This document shows, piece after piece, positions 53,893-64,000 of a DNA stretch of 64,000 nt. Source of the DNA: Prorocentrum cordatum (Eukaryota > Sar > Dinophyceae > Prorocentrales > Prorocentraceae); NCBI GenBank assembly GCA_963575745.1, contig CAUYUJ010013869.1:62001-126000 (forward strand), read 5' to 3'. A program made the position numbers and the translations under genes. Positions within the stretch are counted from its first letter, which is position 1; each line of letters begins with the position of its first letter. The notes below the pieces were generated by a model. That model did no database searches. It was not told the DNA's origin and saw nothing but the letters and a program-made list of their open reading frames with translations.

Positions 53893-56800
53893 ATGGCTCC
53901 ACGGCGATGTTTTGCGTGTCTTGTGTGGTTCGTCCTCCTTTGTCGCACCATGGCTTCGGTTTCAAGTATCACCACCGTGAACGTGTCCTCGGGCGGCCCG
54001 CTCGTCGATTTCCTGCCCACGTGCTCGAGTTTATGCATCGCGGTGCAGGAACATCATGCCAAGGCCGAGGGCGATGCATTGGCGAAGTTGCAGAATAAAG
54101 TAAGAGCTGCTGGGTACCATGGTATATGGGAGCCCGCCCTACCTGGGCAGGGAGTTGGCAGCAGAGGCGGGGTTGCGGTGCTGGCCCCGCTGCGGGTGGT
54201 CATCACCAAACCCCCAGGCCTGGACAGTCACGTGCTGCAGGAAGGCAGGATGATGGCGGCCCATGTCCACGCTGGGGTGAAGGGCGGCTTCGTCATGCTG
54301 TCGTGCTATTTCATTGTGGACGTCAAGCTGTCGCCCGAGAACCTGGCCATGCTGTACAAGCTGTACCAGTATGTCAGGTCGCTGGAGGCCATGGGCGTTC
54401 CGTGGATCGTAGGAGGCGACTTCAACATGGAGGTAGGCGAGCTCGGCCCGTTGTCCTGGCTCCAGTCGGCCAATGGCGTGGTGCTGGCGCCGAGAGAGCC
54501 GACTTGTCTTCAGAGCCTTCCTGGCCGCACCATTGACATGTTCATGGTTTCTTGCCGTTTGCTGCCTCGCGTTCGGCAACCAGTGGTCGTCGACGCGGAG
54601 ACGTGGCCGCATCTACCAGTGACCATGGAGCTCTCCGCCACGGCTTTTGACGCGAAGGTCAGGAGGCTTGTCGAGCCACGCGGCTTTCGGAGGCCGCCTG
54701 CGGCGGGGTGCGCGAGGTTCCCCCCCGACTGGGACCCGATCTTGGCGATCATCCAGAGCGCGTCGGACAGCGAGGGCATCACCAGGGCCTGGGACGTCGT
54801 GCTCAGCGGCATCGAGTTCGAGCTGCGGGGCCGCTACGACGTCGTGAAGGACGTGGCGGGGTACTCCACGGTGCCAGGCCCCCCGACCTTCGAGCTGGCG
54901 AGTTTTCACCCTGTCGTGAAAGGTGCCTGGAGCAGGAGGTCGGCGGACACCCAGGCCTGGGCGCAGGCTGCGCGCTGGGCTCGTCACCTCAGGAGGGTTC
55001 GAGTGGCCTTGCAGAGCTTCGTGCTCCAGCTTCGCCCGCAGCAGGTCTTCGAGCTCGGCAGCGTCGGCGAGGCGCACGTCGACGGAGTGCCTGGCCTGGG
55101 CGATGGGGCACCCCCTGCTGCGGAGGTCGTCGGAGTGGCTGGTCTCTCCTCCGATGGTGGTCGGCCTCGGTCGAGAGCTCAGCGACACCAGCCCCCGCGA
55201 CGTGCAGGCGAGGACCTATCGTGGGACGCCGTGCACTCCAAGGCGGCGCGCCACCTGCTGGAGTGCGAGAATTTCTTCCAGAGAATCTGGCGGAGGAAGG
55301 GAGTCTGGCCGCACCTGGACGCCGAGGCCGTCGGCTTCTTCTCGCGTGGCATACTTGCCTTAGCGCAGGCAGACTTCGAGCAGCAGGTCGACCGCATCCT
55401 GAGTATCTCCTCCGATGCTGAGGCCAAGCATGAGAAGGCCGTGATGCAGAGCTGGAGGCAGTGGGCGCAGGCAGCTTTTGTGGCTGGAGCCAAGGGAGCT
55501 CACCGATTCATGAAGCCCAAGGCTCTCCAGGAGATCGTGGACGGAGGCAATGGGCTACAACATGGGTACGTACTGGCTGATCGTAAGCTTGAATACTGGG
55601 AAAGCTTCTGGGTGCGGCATGGCGGTGAGCTGGCTCGCCGACCTGTTGATGCTGACACTTGGGAGCAGCTGCCAAGGCTTGAGGCGGCCGACGTACTCAA
55701 GGCAATCCGTTGTTTCTCTTGGCAGACAGGCGTCGGGCAGATCAACATCGCGCCCAGGGCCATGGAGCACCTCTCCCACGGGGCGCTGACGGCCATGGCG
55801 CGCCTCTTCGAGCGGTGCGAGCACCTCCTGCTGTGGCCAGACGGCAGATTCCTCTCGAAGCTCGTGAGACTCCCCAAGCCAGGGGGTGGGGAGCGCCTGA
55901 TTGTGCTGATGAACACGCTGGTCAGGATCTGGGGACGGGCGAGGCGGCCTGTCTCGGCAGCGTGGGAGAAGGCCCATGCGCTCCCAGAGGTCTGGGGCCA
56001 CACTGGAGGCAAGTCGTCGAGTGATGCGGCCTTTGATTTGGCGCTCACCAAGGAGATGGCGACCCTGTGCGATGACGACGCCATCATTGTGCTGCTGGAC
56101 ATGCTCAAATGCTACGAGCTGGTCAGGCATGATGCCATTTTGTTGGAGTGCAGGGCCAATGGATACCCTATGCGAATGGCGTTCATGCTTGTGCAGATGT
56201 ACCAGCAGCTGCGTTCGGTGTACTCGTATTCTTCGTATTCAGTGGCGCGCAGGGCGTATCAGGGCATCCTGGCAGGCTGCACCCACGCCACTACGCTTCT
56301 CATGGTGTTGTTGACTCGCAGCATTCGCCAGACGATGTCGGTCGCTCCTCAGGTTCAGCCCAAGGACTTGGTGGACGACGTCGCGCTGTGCTGGGTCGGC
56401 AACGACCCGAGCGGGGTGCGAGAAATGGCCATTGCCACTCGTGCGTTCTGCAGGGCTGTCCGGCCCCTCGGGCTGGTGCTGCAGATGGATAAGTCTGGGC
56501 ACCTTACGACGTCCAGGCGCACCAGCTACCACTTTCAGAAGTACGCTAGGCTGCTGAAGATCGCTGGCAAGAGGCACATGCGGTATCTTGGCCACGACCT
56601 AGCTGGGTCGTCGGCCACAAGGGCCGTGCAGAAGGGACGCCTGAAGGCCATGCACGGCAAGAAGGCCAGCGTTCGAGCATTGCAGAAGGGAGCAGGACGA
56701 CAGCGGGCGGCTCGGCTCTGGGCCACGGGCGTGCTGCCATCCGTGGGGCACGGAGCCACGGTCAGCGGCATCAGCGACACGGAGCTGCAGCAGATGAGGA

Positions 56801-58734
56801 CCATGGCTGGCGTCTTCTGTGGCTACAAGGGGTCGGGCTCCCTGACGCTGTACCTGGCCGCGCAGCAGTGGAACTTCGACCCCATATTCCACGCTACCTT
56901 CAGCATCGTGGGGCAGTACGCGGCGTGGGTGTGGGATGGGCGTGTGACGCTCTCCCGACTGCAGCGGGCCTGGATGGGCTTGCGTGACTCCTGGGAAGCC
57001 CGCCACACTCACGTCACGTGGGCCAGTGCGCAGGGCCCGCTGTCGGCCTTGTGGTTGTCCCTCAGGAGAGTCAACTGGAACATGGCAAGTTCTACAATCT
57101 TGGTTGACGATGAGGGCCTGCATATCAGTTTGCTGCAGTATTGTCCCAGTGAGGTGCTGTTTTTCCTGCGTCGCAGCCTCGACCGTTGGCAGAGCCATCG
57201 TATCCTCGACCAGCTGCCTGAGGCGCCCCCAGCCGATGGTGACGGCAGGCGGCAGCAGCATGTGTGGCTTCGTGCGCTTCGACTGGGACACGCCTCCTTG
57301 GCGCCTGGCCACAGAGGGGCTCTGGCCAAGCTGCAGTCCAACGGGTTCTGGTCGCCGCAGCGCCGCATGCAGGCTGGCTACGGCGGCGACGGTTCGTGCG
57401 AGTTCTGCGGGGAGGCCTGCTGCGACCTCGAGCATGAGATCTTCGGCTGCAAGGTATTGCATCAGCAGCAGGAGGACGAGGAGACGGAGCCGTACCCCGA
57501 GGAGGTGGCCAAGAGGAGGAAGGACATCCTGGAGGCAGCCCCGTGGCGCGACGGGGGCCAGGTGCAGGACTTCTCGGCCATCGACGTGCTCTACGCGCTG
57601 CCCCTGAGGCCTGTTTTCAGGCCGCTGCCTGCACGTGCTCAGGCTGAGCGCGAGTGGGGGGCGATCGACATGCCGTGGCCGTCGAAGTTGTACGGGGACG
57701 GGTCCTGTCTTGAAAGTGATTTCCCTGAGGAACGGCGCTGTGGCTGGGCCGTCGTGGCATTGACCCGAGACCTGTGGCCATACAAAGCTTTGTTCGGGAG
57801 CCTGGGGGGCCCTATCCAGACGGTGCCCAGGGCCGAGCGCGTTGCTGGTCTCAAGGCCCTGCAGAGGGCCCAGAGGCCAGCCACGTACGTGACTGATCAT
57901 TTACAGCTGCAGGTCGAGGGAATGGCCTGGGAGGGTCGTCATGCTTCTGCCAGAGCGCCTCACGCGTCCATCTGGCGGAGCATCCACGAGCTGTATAGAG
58001 GCGACCCTGTCAGGCCCGTGTTTGTTTGGACGAAGGCCCATCGGACCGTCATCGAGGGGTTTGATGCCTGCCTGGCTTCCCAGGAGCCCCTGGAGCATTT
58101 TTTCGGTAATATGTGGGCTGATGTTTTCGCCCGCGTGGCTGCGGCAGATTTCCTTGGATCCACCTCCGTGGTCAAGGCTCACAAATTTTCTCTGCTTCGG
58201 GCCCAGGACACGATGCGTTGTCTGGCCTGGGCTGCCGAGCGCGTGGCCCGCCTCTCCACCCCGATACTCCGTGCGCCTCCGAAGGCTGTCTTTCGGCCCC
58301 GCCGTCCGCGGCGGCCGACCGATCACGACTTTGTGGTCTTCGCTGGGGGAGCGATTCGATGTCGAGCCTGCTGGAGGCTTGCAGCGACGGCTTCGTCGTT
58401 GAAGTCTCTGGCCTCCCGTGCTTGCGACCCCCAGGAGGTCGGGCCAGGACACCAGGTCCAGGCCTTGGATCGAGTTTTGATCTGTGTAAAGTGCGGGGCG
58501 CACGCTGTGCGCCCCAATCGGCTGTCGGTCGGCCTGTCTCGAGCGTGCAAGAGGGCTGGGACGGGGTCGGCGGGAGCTGGGAGTGGGGGGGACGGAGCTA
58601 TCGCGTCGATGCTCGAGCAGGCTCGAAGGGGCCTGCATCCCAAGACGGGCGAGCCCCTCGAGCCGCTCGTCTTCTCGGAGCTCGGGGAGCCTGCGATGCC
58701 GCAGCAGGCGCCCGAGCCCGAGGCACCTGCATAG
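53893..58734 (+). CDS. LINE ORF2 polyprotein: endonuclease, reverse transcriptase, RNase H
   Basis: Encodes 1613 residues that nick the target and copy the RNA into DNA. Residues 1-240 are an APE-like endonuclease: IAVQEHH (Glu53), SRGGVAVL, GGDFNM (Asp176, Asn178), TIDMFMVS, WPHLPV. The reverse transcriptase spans about 640-900: LPKPGGGERL, motif A IIVLLDMLKCYE (Asp736), motif B GILAGCTHATTLL, and motif C LVDDVALCW (Asp828, Asp829), with VDD in place of the usual YADD. A Cys/His motif follows near 1170 (CEFCGEACCDLEHEIFGC). RNase H follows at about 1260-1420: LYGDGS (Asp1269), PRAERV (Glu1315), VTDHLQ (Asp1335), WTKAHR and NMWADVF (Asp1410), so the DEDD set is complete. The C-terminus has CRACW and CVKCG zinc-like pairs. 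The same frame is open back to the SL-adjacent ATG at 52636, giving a possible 2032-residue form, but I take 53893 as the main start. Confidence 0.93.
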   Translation: MAPRRCFACLVWFVLLCRTMASVSSITTVNVSSGGPLVDFLPTCSSLCIAVQEHHAKAEGDALAKLQNKVRAAGYHGIWEPALPGQGVGSRGGVAVLAPLRVVITKPPGLDSHVLQEGRMMAAHVHAGVKGGFVMLSCYFIVDVKLSPENLAMLYKLYQYVRSLEAMGVPWIVGGDFNMEVGELGPLSWLQSANGVVLAPREPTCLQSLPGRTIDMFMVSCRLLPRVRQPVVVDAETWPHLPVTMELSATAFDAKVRRLVEPRGFRRPPAAGCARFPPDWDPILAIIQSASDSEGITRAWDVVLSGIEFELRGRYDVVKDVAGYSTVPGPPTFELASFHPVVKGAWSRRSADTQAWAQAARWARHLRRVRVALQSFVLQLRPQQVFELGSVGEAHVDGVPGLGDGAPPAAEVVGVAGLSSDGGRPRSRAQRHQPPRRAGEDLSWDAVHSKAARHLLECENFFQRIWRRKGVWPHLDAEAVGFFSRGILALAQADFEQQVDRILSISSDAEAKHEKAVMQSWRQWAQAAFVAGAKGAHRFMKPKALQEIVDGGNGLQHGYVLADRKLEYWESFWVRHGGELARRPVDADTWEQLPRLEAADVLKAIRCFSWQTGVGQINIAPRAMEHLSHGALTAMARLFERCEHLLLWPDGRFLSKLVRLPKPGGGERLIVLMNTLVRIWGRARRPVSAAWEKAHALPEVWGHTGGKSSSDAAFDLALTKEMATLCDDDAIIVLLDMLKCYELVRHDAILLECRANGYPMRMAFMLVQMYQQLRSVYSYSSYSVARRAYQGILAGCTHATTLLMVLLTRSIRQTMSVAPQVQPKDLVDDVALCWVGNDPSGVREMAIATRAFCRAVRPLGLVLQMDKSGHLTTSRRTSYHFQKYARLLKIAGKRHMRYLGHDLAGSSATRAVQKGRLKAMHGKKASVRALQKGAGRQRAARLWATGVLPSVGHGATVSGISDTELQQMRTMAGVFCGYKGSGSLTLYLAAQQWNFDPIFHATFSIVGQYAAWVWDGRVTLSRLQRAWMGLRDSWEARHTHVTWASAQGPLSALWLSLRRVNWNMASSTILVDDEGLHISLLQYCPSEVLFFLRRSLDRWQSHRILDQLPEAPPADGDGRRQQHVWLRALRLGHASLAPGHRGALAKLQSNGFWSPQRRMQAGYGGDGSCEFCGEACCDLEHEIFGCKVLHQQQEDEETEPYPEEVAKRRKDILEAAPWRDGGQVQDFSAIDVLYALPLRPVFRPLPARAQAEREWGAIDMPWPSKLYGDGSCLESDFPEERRCGWAVVALTRDLWPYKALFGSLGGPIQTVPRAERVAGLKALQRAQRPATYVTDHLQLQVEGMAWEGRHASARAPHASIWRSIHELYRGDPVRPVFVWTKAHRTVIEGFDACLASQEPLEHFFGNMWADVFARVAAADFLGSTSVVKAHKFSLLRAQDTMRCLAWAAERVARLSTPILRAPPKAVFRPRRPRRPTDHDFVVFAGGAIRCRACWRLAATASSLKSLASRACDPQEVGPGHQVQALDRVLICVKCGAHAVRPNRLSVGLSRACKRAGTGSAGAGSGGDGAIASMLEQARRGLHPKTGEPLEPLVFSELGEPAMPQQAPEPEAPA

Positions 58735-58983
58735 TGGGCGGAAGTACAGGCGTGGGTTTGTCTTCCCAACGGGGGGCGCGGTGCGAGTGGGGACTGCCCG
58801 GCGTTGCGCCGTTAGTGACCCTCGCACCGTTGCTCCCCGGCCCCGCGCACGGCGCGGAGAGTGCCCCTTGTTGGATGAGGGTCTCTCTCTCGTCCCTTTT
58901 CCTTTTCGAGGCGTGTTCGTGATTCACCTGCACGCTCTCGGCACTGTTCACCTGCACGCTCTCGGCACTGTCCTCACTGTCCT

Positions 58984-59350
58984 ATCCTCCTCCGCTTCAT
59001 CATCCTCCTTCTCTTTCTCCTCCCTCCCCCCTCCTCCTCCTCCTCCTCCTCCTCCTCCTCCTCCTCCTCCTCCTCTTCCTCCTCCCTCTCCTTCTCCTCC
59101 TCCTCCTCCTCTCCTCCTCCTCCTCCTCCTCCTCCTCCTCCTCCTCCTCCTCCTCCTCCTCTTCCTCTCCTCTTCCTCCTCCTCCTCATCCTCCGCCTTC
59201 TCCTCCTCCTAGTCGCCAGCATCACACAGTATCCCCAGACAGAATCCCCATAGTTCTCCTTATCCGCCTCCTACATCATCAATCATGAATCAGCATCAGC
59301 ACCAGCATCATCAGCATCAGCAACATCGACAGCAGCATCATCAGCATCAG

Positions 59351-59383
<33 letters not shown>

Positions 59384-60345
59384 GCTCATGCTCATCCTCA
59401 TCCGCAGCATCCTTATCCTCATCATCATCATCTTCATCCTCATCATCATGCTGATCGGCATCACCAGCATAACCAGCATCCGCATCATCATCAGCATCAT
59501 CATCATCATCATCATCAGCATCATCATCATCATCATCATCATCGTCATCATCACCATCATCATCATCAACATCATCATCACCATCATCATCATCATCATC
59601 ATAATCATCATCATCATCAGCAACACCATCATCATCAGCATCAGCAACAGCATCATCGTCATCATCAGCACCATGATCATCATCCTCATCATCAGCATCC
59701 CCATCATCATCATCATCATCATCAACATCATCAGCAGCATCATCATCAGCAGCAACTTCACCAGCATCATCCTCAGCATCATCATCCTCATCATCATCCT
59801 CATCCTCATCCTCATCATCAACATCATCAGCATCAGCATCATCATCAGCGACACCAGTATCAACATCATCATCGTCATTGCCATCATCATCATCATCATC
59901 ATCATCATCAGCAACATCAACATCATCAACATCACCATCGGCCTCATCAGCATCAGCATAACCGGCAGCATTATCACCATCATCAACATCGGCATCATCA
60001 CCATCAGTAACATCATTATGCTCGTCCTCCTCATCACCCTCCTCTTCCTCTTCCTTCTCTTCGGGTTCCTCCTCCTCCTCATCATCATCATCTTCCTCCT
60101 CCTCCTCCGCCTCCTCCTCCTCTTCCTCCTCCTCCTCCTCGTCCTCTTCCTCCTCCTTCCGTTTCTCTTCCGCCACCTCCTCCTCCTCCTCCTCCTCCCC
60201 CCAGCTCCCCCCCAGTCCTCCTGCTGGGGAGGGGGAGGAGGTATTCTGGAGTCCCTACCCTGATCCCCCCTCGCCCCGTCCTCCTCCTCCTCCTCCTCCT
60301 CCTCCTCCTCCTCCTCCTCCTCCTCCTCCTCCTCCTCCCCGCGGC
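58984..60345. repeat. (CTC)n - (CAT)n - (CTC)n microsatellites
   Basis: CTC tract 58984-59210, CAT/CAG tract 59282-60005, CTC tract 60015-60200 and (CTC)n 60275-60340. His, Ile, Met or Asp frames of up to 300 codons are fortuitous. Confidence 0.92.
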
Positions 60346-60770
60346 GTCGCGTTCCTCCCGCTGAGCGCTGGCGGCGTCGTGGCGCCCTCCCAGTCCTTGC
60401 CCATGGCGGCGAGCTGTCGCGTCACCTCGGGCGCGCGCTCCTCTCAAGGGTGGGGTTGGGGGGGAACAACCGCACGAGAGGCCCGCCCGAAGTGATTGCT
60501 GGGGCCCCCGCTTGGGCTCTCCTCGTCGCCGCCCTACCACTGCCAAGACCGACACGCAAATTCGGCAGGTTCGTGTCGGGACGACCCCGGCGTTTGTCCA
60601 TCACACCGCGCGGATCGTTCCACCTTGAACGATCGGCGGCACTCCGATCGCAGGATCTTCTAGGATAGTCGACTCTGGGCCACTGGTCGATGTCGAACGG
60701 ACACGAACCTACCGTGCAAAAGCCGCTCAGGCTGGCGACCACCTGCCCCACAGCAAACTAGGGCTCCCAA
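60346..60770. other. spacer, nothing recognised
   Basis: Unique GC-rich sequence. A CGAACGATCGGC-type patch near 60628 is not assigned. Confidence 0.4.
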
Positions 60771-60925
60771 CTTCGCGCTTCGCGCTGCGCGAAGCGCGAA
60801 GCGCGAAAAACTTCGCGCTCTCGCGCCGCCCCCCCAGAGGGAGAAGAGGAGGACGAGGAGGAGGGGGAGAAGGAACGAGGACCGCGAAGCGCGAAGCGCG
60901 AATAACTTCGCGCCCTCGTGGGAGC
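60771..60925. repeat. TTCGCGC palindrome cluster
   Basis: CTTCGCGCTTCGCGC (60771-60785), one T, then its exact complement GCGCGAAGCGCGAAG (60787-60801). TTCGCGC and GCGCGAA recur about ten times in the next 130 bp in both orientations (60800-60820, 60883-60920). Confidence 0.9.
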
Positions 60926-61496
60926 CCTTGAAACGACCCCCTGACTGCTGGGCGCCCCTCGAGCCAGCCGGGCGAGCGGTGTGCTGCGGCACGCCGGGCA
61001 CGGCCCGGCCGCTCGCGGCGCGCTCGGGGCCGCAGGTGGGGCCGGCCAAGAGGCCGCCGGCCTGTCTCGGCCGGGCTGGAACAGGGCATGGCCCCAGCGG
61101 GCCAGTCTGTGGGGAGGGGGAGGAGGAGGAGGAGGAGGAGGAGGAGGAGGAGGAGGAGGAGGGAGACGAGGAGGAGGTGAACGAGAAGGAGGATGAGGAG
61201 GAGGAGGAGGAGGAGGAGGAGGAGGAGGAAGAGGAGGAGGAGGAGTGCCGGGAGGGTGCTGGCAGCGTCACCAAGGCACGGCGCGGCACGCGGGGACCTC
61301 CGCTGCTTCCAAGACGAGCCGACGAGCCTGCGGCGGATGGCCCAGCGCGGGCGGGCCCAGCCGTGCCCCCGCTCGGGGCTCCCGTGCGCCGCCGGGGGGG
61401 GGGGGCTCGGAGGCGGCCCGGGAGGCGAGCTCGACGCAGAGGCTCTGGGAGGTTCGGGCGGGTGGTAATTTACCAGCCTCGAGCGTATCCCTATCC
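60926..61496. other. GC-rich spacer with (GGA)n
   Basis: (GGA)n at about 61113-61240. The open frame across it (60928-61500) is Glu-rich and unsupported. Confidence 0.5.
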
Positions 61497-61592
61497 CTAA
61501 GATTGACACGCCAAAAGGCGATGACAATCTCAGGGATTCGCCCCAAAAAAATGAGGGAATCCCTGAGATTGGCATCGTGATGAGGCGATGCC
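61497..61592. repeat. chain of three hairpins
   Basis: CAATCTCAGGGATTC (61525-61539) pairs perfectly with GAATCCCTGAGATTG (61557-61571). GGCATCG (61571-61577) pairs with CGATGCC (61586-61592). An imperfect stem ATTGACACGCC/GGCGATGACAAT lies just upstream. It may be a folded RNA or a MITE remnant. Confidence 0.8.
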
Positions 61593-61892
61593 GAACATAG
61601 GGATGGGGACATGCTCCAGGCTGGAGAGTAATGGTGGGTGACCTCAGTGGGGGGTGGGGAGAAAGAAGGGCCTGAAAGGGGCCTCGGGCCCCTGCTGGTT
61701 CCAAGAGGGTTCCTGAAGGGCCCCCTTCGGGCCCCTTTGTCCACACCACCCTCTACCCGTCATCGCTCGGGCGTCCATTCCCCGTGCATGTGTTGGTGTC
61801 GTGCGTTTTTGGGGTGTTCCTCATTCAGGCTTGCCTAAGGGGGTCTTGCTTGGTCAAAGGTTGGCGCCTCGGGGGCCTACGTTGCCCGTTCA

Positions 61893-62160
<268 letters not shown>

Positions 62161-63255
62161 CGCCGTCGTCGCCCGTCGTCCGTCGCCCGTCGTGATGGCC
62201 AGCCCCCCAAGGCAGGGAAAACCTGGCTGGGGGATCACGGGGGCTCTCCCGCAAAATGCTCTCTTAAAACAAAAATCGCATTAACTGAGGACCATCATTA
62301 TTGAACGATGAGGTTTGCCCAGATGAGCCGTCGGTGCTGTCCTGGGGACCTGCTGTACTTCTCGCTGCAGTCCTCCATCTCCCCCTCCTCCTCCTCCTCT
62401 GCCTCTTCCTGCTCGAGGGCGGAGGAGGAAGGGAAGATCCGAGGTCTTGGATCTCGGATCGCTCCTTCGTGGGCCGCGCATGGAAGAAATCAAATCGCCA
62501 GAAGTCTGGGGGCCCGGACGTTCCACAGAGCTAACAAAGTAGCCTTCCGGGCAAAACATCGGCCAGAATTTGAATGCAGAAGCCTCGGTAATACCCTTCA
62601 GTGCTCCGGGAAGGTCTGTGGATGACGAACCACGACGACCCAGACAGCCGCTTTGCAGAGTTTTCGGGCGTTGTCGCCGATTCTTGAAAAGGTTTTCCAC
62701 CCCAAGACCAGATCAATGGCCTCGTCAACTCGCAGTGTCGCGCACTGATCGGGCTACCGCCTGCGGTGGCAGCACATACTGCTTTGGCCACCACCAGAAT
62801 GGTCAAATAATGCGAAAGACTGATCACCGTTGTTGTAACATGATGAATCGTCTCGACCTGGACAGGTGTGTGTTTTGTTTACAGAGCGCACGGTAGCAAG
62901 AACGGGCAAACATAAACGTGCTGAAACGATGGAAATGTCACGCGTGACAAGAGGGGGCACGCGTGCTAACACAAGCATTCCTCCCTCTTGGCACTCTGCA
63001 TCCTTCTCCAACATCCGTGTCTTCCTTCTCCTGCGCAATTGGGGCGAACATCCGCATCATGCCCACGGTGGTGGCGGGAAATCGGCGTCGGTATGATGCA
63101 CTAGGAGACCAAAGCGAATACAAACATATGGAAACAAAACGAATCCGGCACCGTGCCTTGGCACGTGGAGGCGTGGTAGCATGACGAGTACTGTCTGGCA
63201 GGGTAGTTGTAATCTTCTCAGGGGCCCCCCCACCCCGTGTCACGCCGCCCTGGCC
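62161..63255. other. spacer, nothing recognised
   Basis: Mostly unique sequence. Frames of up to about 140 codons lack recognisable features. Confidence 0.45.
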
Positions 63256-63476
63256 GCACCACCACTGATCCTGTGGCTCCCTGAGCGGCCAGGGCGCTTC
63301 CCTGGCGCTCGCCAAGGCGCCAAACACGCCCCAAACGACCTGCAAGACTGCCCTGGCAGGCCGCCAGGGCCGCCAAGACTGTCCGAGAGGCCGCCATGAC
63401 GTCCTCAGATGGCCGAAAGTGGCCGAGACGGCCCACGAGGCCTCCAAGACGGCCCAAGATGGCTCCGATAACCAGA
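63256..63476 (-). repeat. ~11-bp phased repeats, reverse orientation
   Basis: GGCGCTCGCCAAGGCGCC, GGCCGCCAGGGCCGCCAAGAC, ACGGCCCAAGATGGC and similar units spaced at about 10-12 bp. Confidence 0.7.
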
Positions 63477-63609
63477 TGCCCGTGGTAATAATCCCTGGGG
63501 GATGAGAAGGTTCGAGGTTTGGGGGGATCACAAATGCTCGCCCCTGTAATTCGTATGCAAGGAGGTAGGGCTGGAATGTTTTCCTCTGGGTCCTGGGAAC
63601 TCGCAATGA

Positions 63610-63785
63610 GAATACCATAGCCCTGCCACACGTTCGCGACTTCGGAAAACTGTAATCATGTCACACGTTCGTGACTCGGGAAAGCTGAAATGATGAATCC
63701 CATGGCCCTGCCACACGTTCATTATTTGGGAAAGCTGAATTGGTGAGAGTCCCATTGCCCTGCCACGCGTTCGTGTTACTGCTGC
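63610..63785 (+). repeat. ~50-bp tandem repeat with GCCACACGTTCG core
   Basis: Four copies. CACACGTTC begins at 63627, 63662 and 63712, and CACGCGTTC at 63764. The units also share GGGAAAGCTGAA and CATGGCCCTG. Sequence after 63785 is unassigned. Confidence 0.8.
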
Positions 63786-64000
63786 TATCCAGCATAAGAA
63801 CATCGCACTTCGACTCGTACTTTCCCCGGCGGTAATGGAGTTCGACCTCGCCACTCCTCTCCCCCGACCATCTCTTTCTTGGCCCTGGATGAACAACTCT
63901 CAGGGCTCCAGGAGGGATGCATTATTACCAGGGGCACTCGGTCAGAGTATGCAGCAAAGCCCGAAGAAGACATGACCATGTATTTGTCAGACGGTTTTAA

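Larger units (their letters stand above)
52614..58983 (+). mobile_element. apparently intact LINE starting with an exact spliced leader
   Basis: A non-LTR retrotransposon. 52614-52635 is the complete 22-nt SL, then a 152-nt leader, ORF1 (52788-53891), ORF2 (53893-58734) and a ~250-nt 3' region. That region contains a 24-bp unit repeated twice (TTCACCTGCACG... at 58923-58946 and 58947-58970). Both flanks are (CTC)n on the same strand, so a target duplication cannot be separated from the repeat. No poly(A) tail is present; the pyrimidine repeat may play that role. All key catalytic residues are intact, so the copy is young and may be active. Confidence 0.9.

Noticed and set aside
59283-60176. 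Poly-Asp and poly-Met ORFs over (CAT)n
   Set aside because: Pure triplet repeat translation.

Overview
This window is nuclear DNA of a dinoflagellate. Three observations decide it. First, the 22-nt dinoflagellate trans-spliced leader (SL) is present in genomic DNA: one exact copy at 52614-52635, and decayed copies upstream of other genes. Second, the plastid ATP synthase c subunit, encoded in the plastid itself in most other algae, is here a nuclear gene with a presequence. Third, the DNA is GC-rich and filled with microsatellites, with few, widely spaced genes. The genus cannot be fixed from the sequence; a large-genome core dinoflagellate such as Prorocentrum is only a guess.

Layout. 1-2.1 kb: triplet microsatellites. 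2.1-5.2 kb: a multi-frame gene with one GT-AG intron and a C-terminal methyltransferase-like segment, broken by three 1-bp indels. 7.1-7.8 kb: a small acidic protein gene that starts inside two tandem decayed SLs. 9.2-10.5 kb: a G-rich, G-quadruplex-capable array. 11.4-12.8 kb: a complete intronless DNA cytosine-5 methyltransferase with a decayed SL in its 5' leader. 17.3-23.7 kb: a decayed LINE that also begins with a decayed SL. 23.7-48.8 kb: almost no genes; it holds satellites, a family of ~11-bp phased repeats, a higher-order repeat, pentanucleotide arrays and several short inverted-repeat transposons, including a nested pair. 49.4-49.8 kb: atpH behind two tandem SL relics. 52.6-59.0 kb: an apparently intact LINE with ORF1, ORF2 (endonuclease, reverse transcriptase, RNase H) and the exact SL at its 5' end. 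59-64 kb: microsatellites, palindromes and hairpins.

How it fits together. All recognisable genes and both LINEs lie on the + strand, as expected for the one-directional gene arrays of dinoflagellates. Most of them (acidic gene, methyltransferase, atpH, both LINEs) carry genomic SL sequence, so they look like DNA copies of mature trans-spliced mRNAs. The two LINEs are both preceded by (CTC)n tracts and start with the SL. This suggests a LINE that copies its own SL-capped mRNA and integrates at pyrimidine microsatellites. Such a tract would also serve as the polypyrimidine tract for the next round of trans-splicing. The same LINE machinery is a plausible source of the retroposed host genes.
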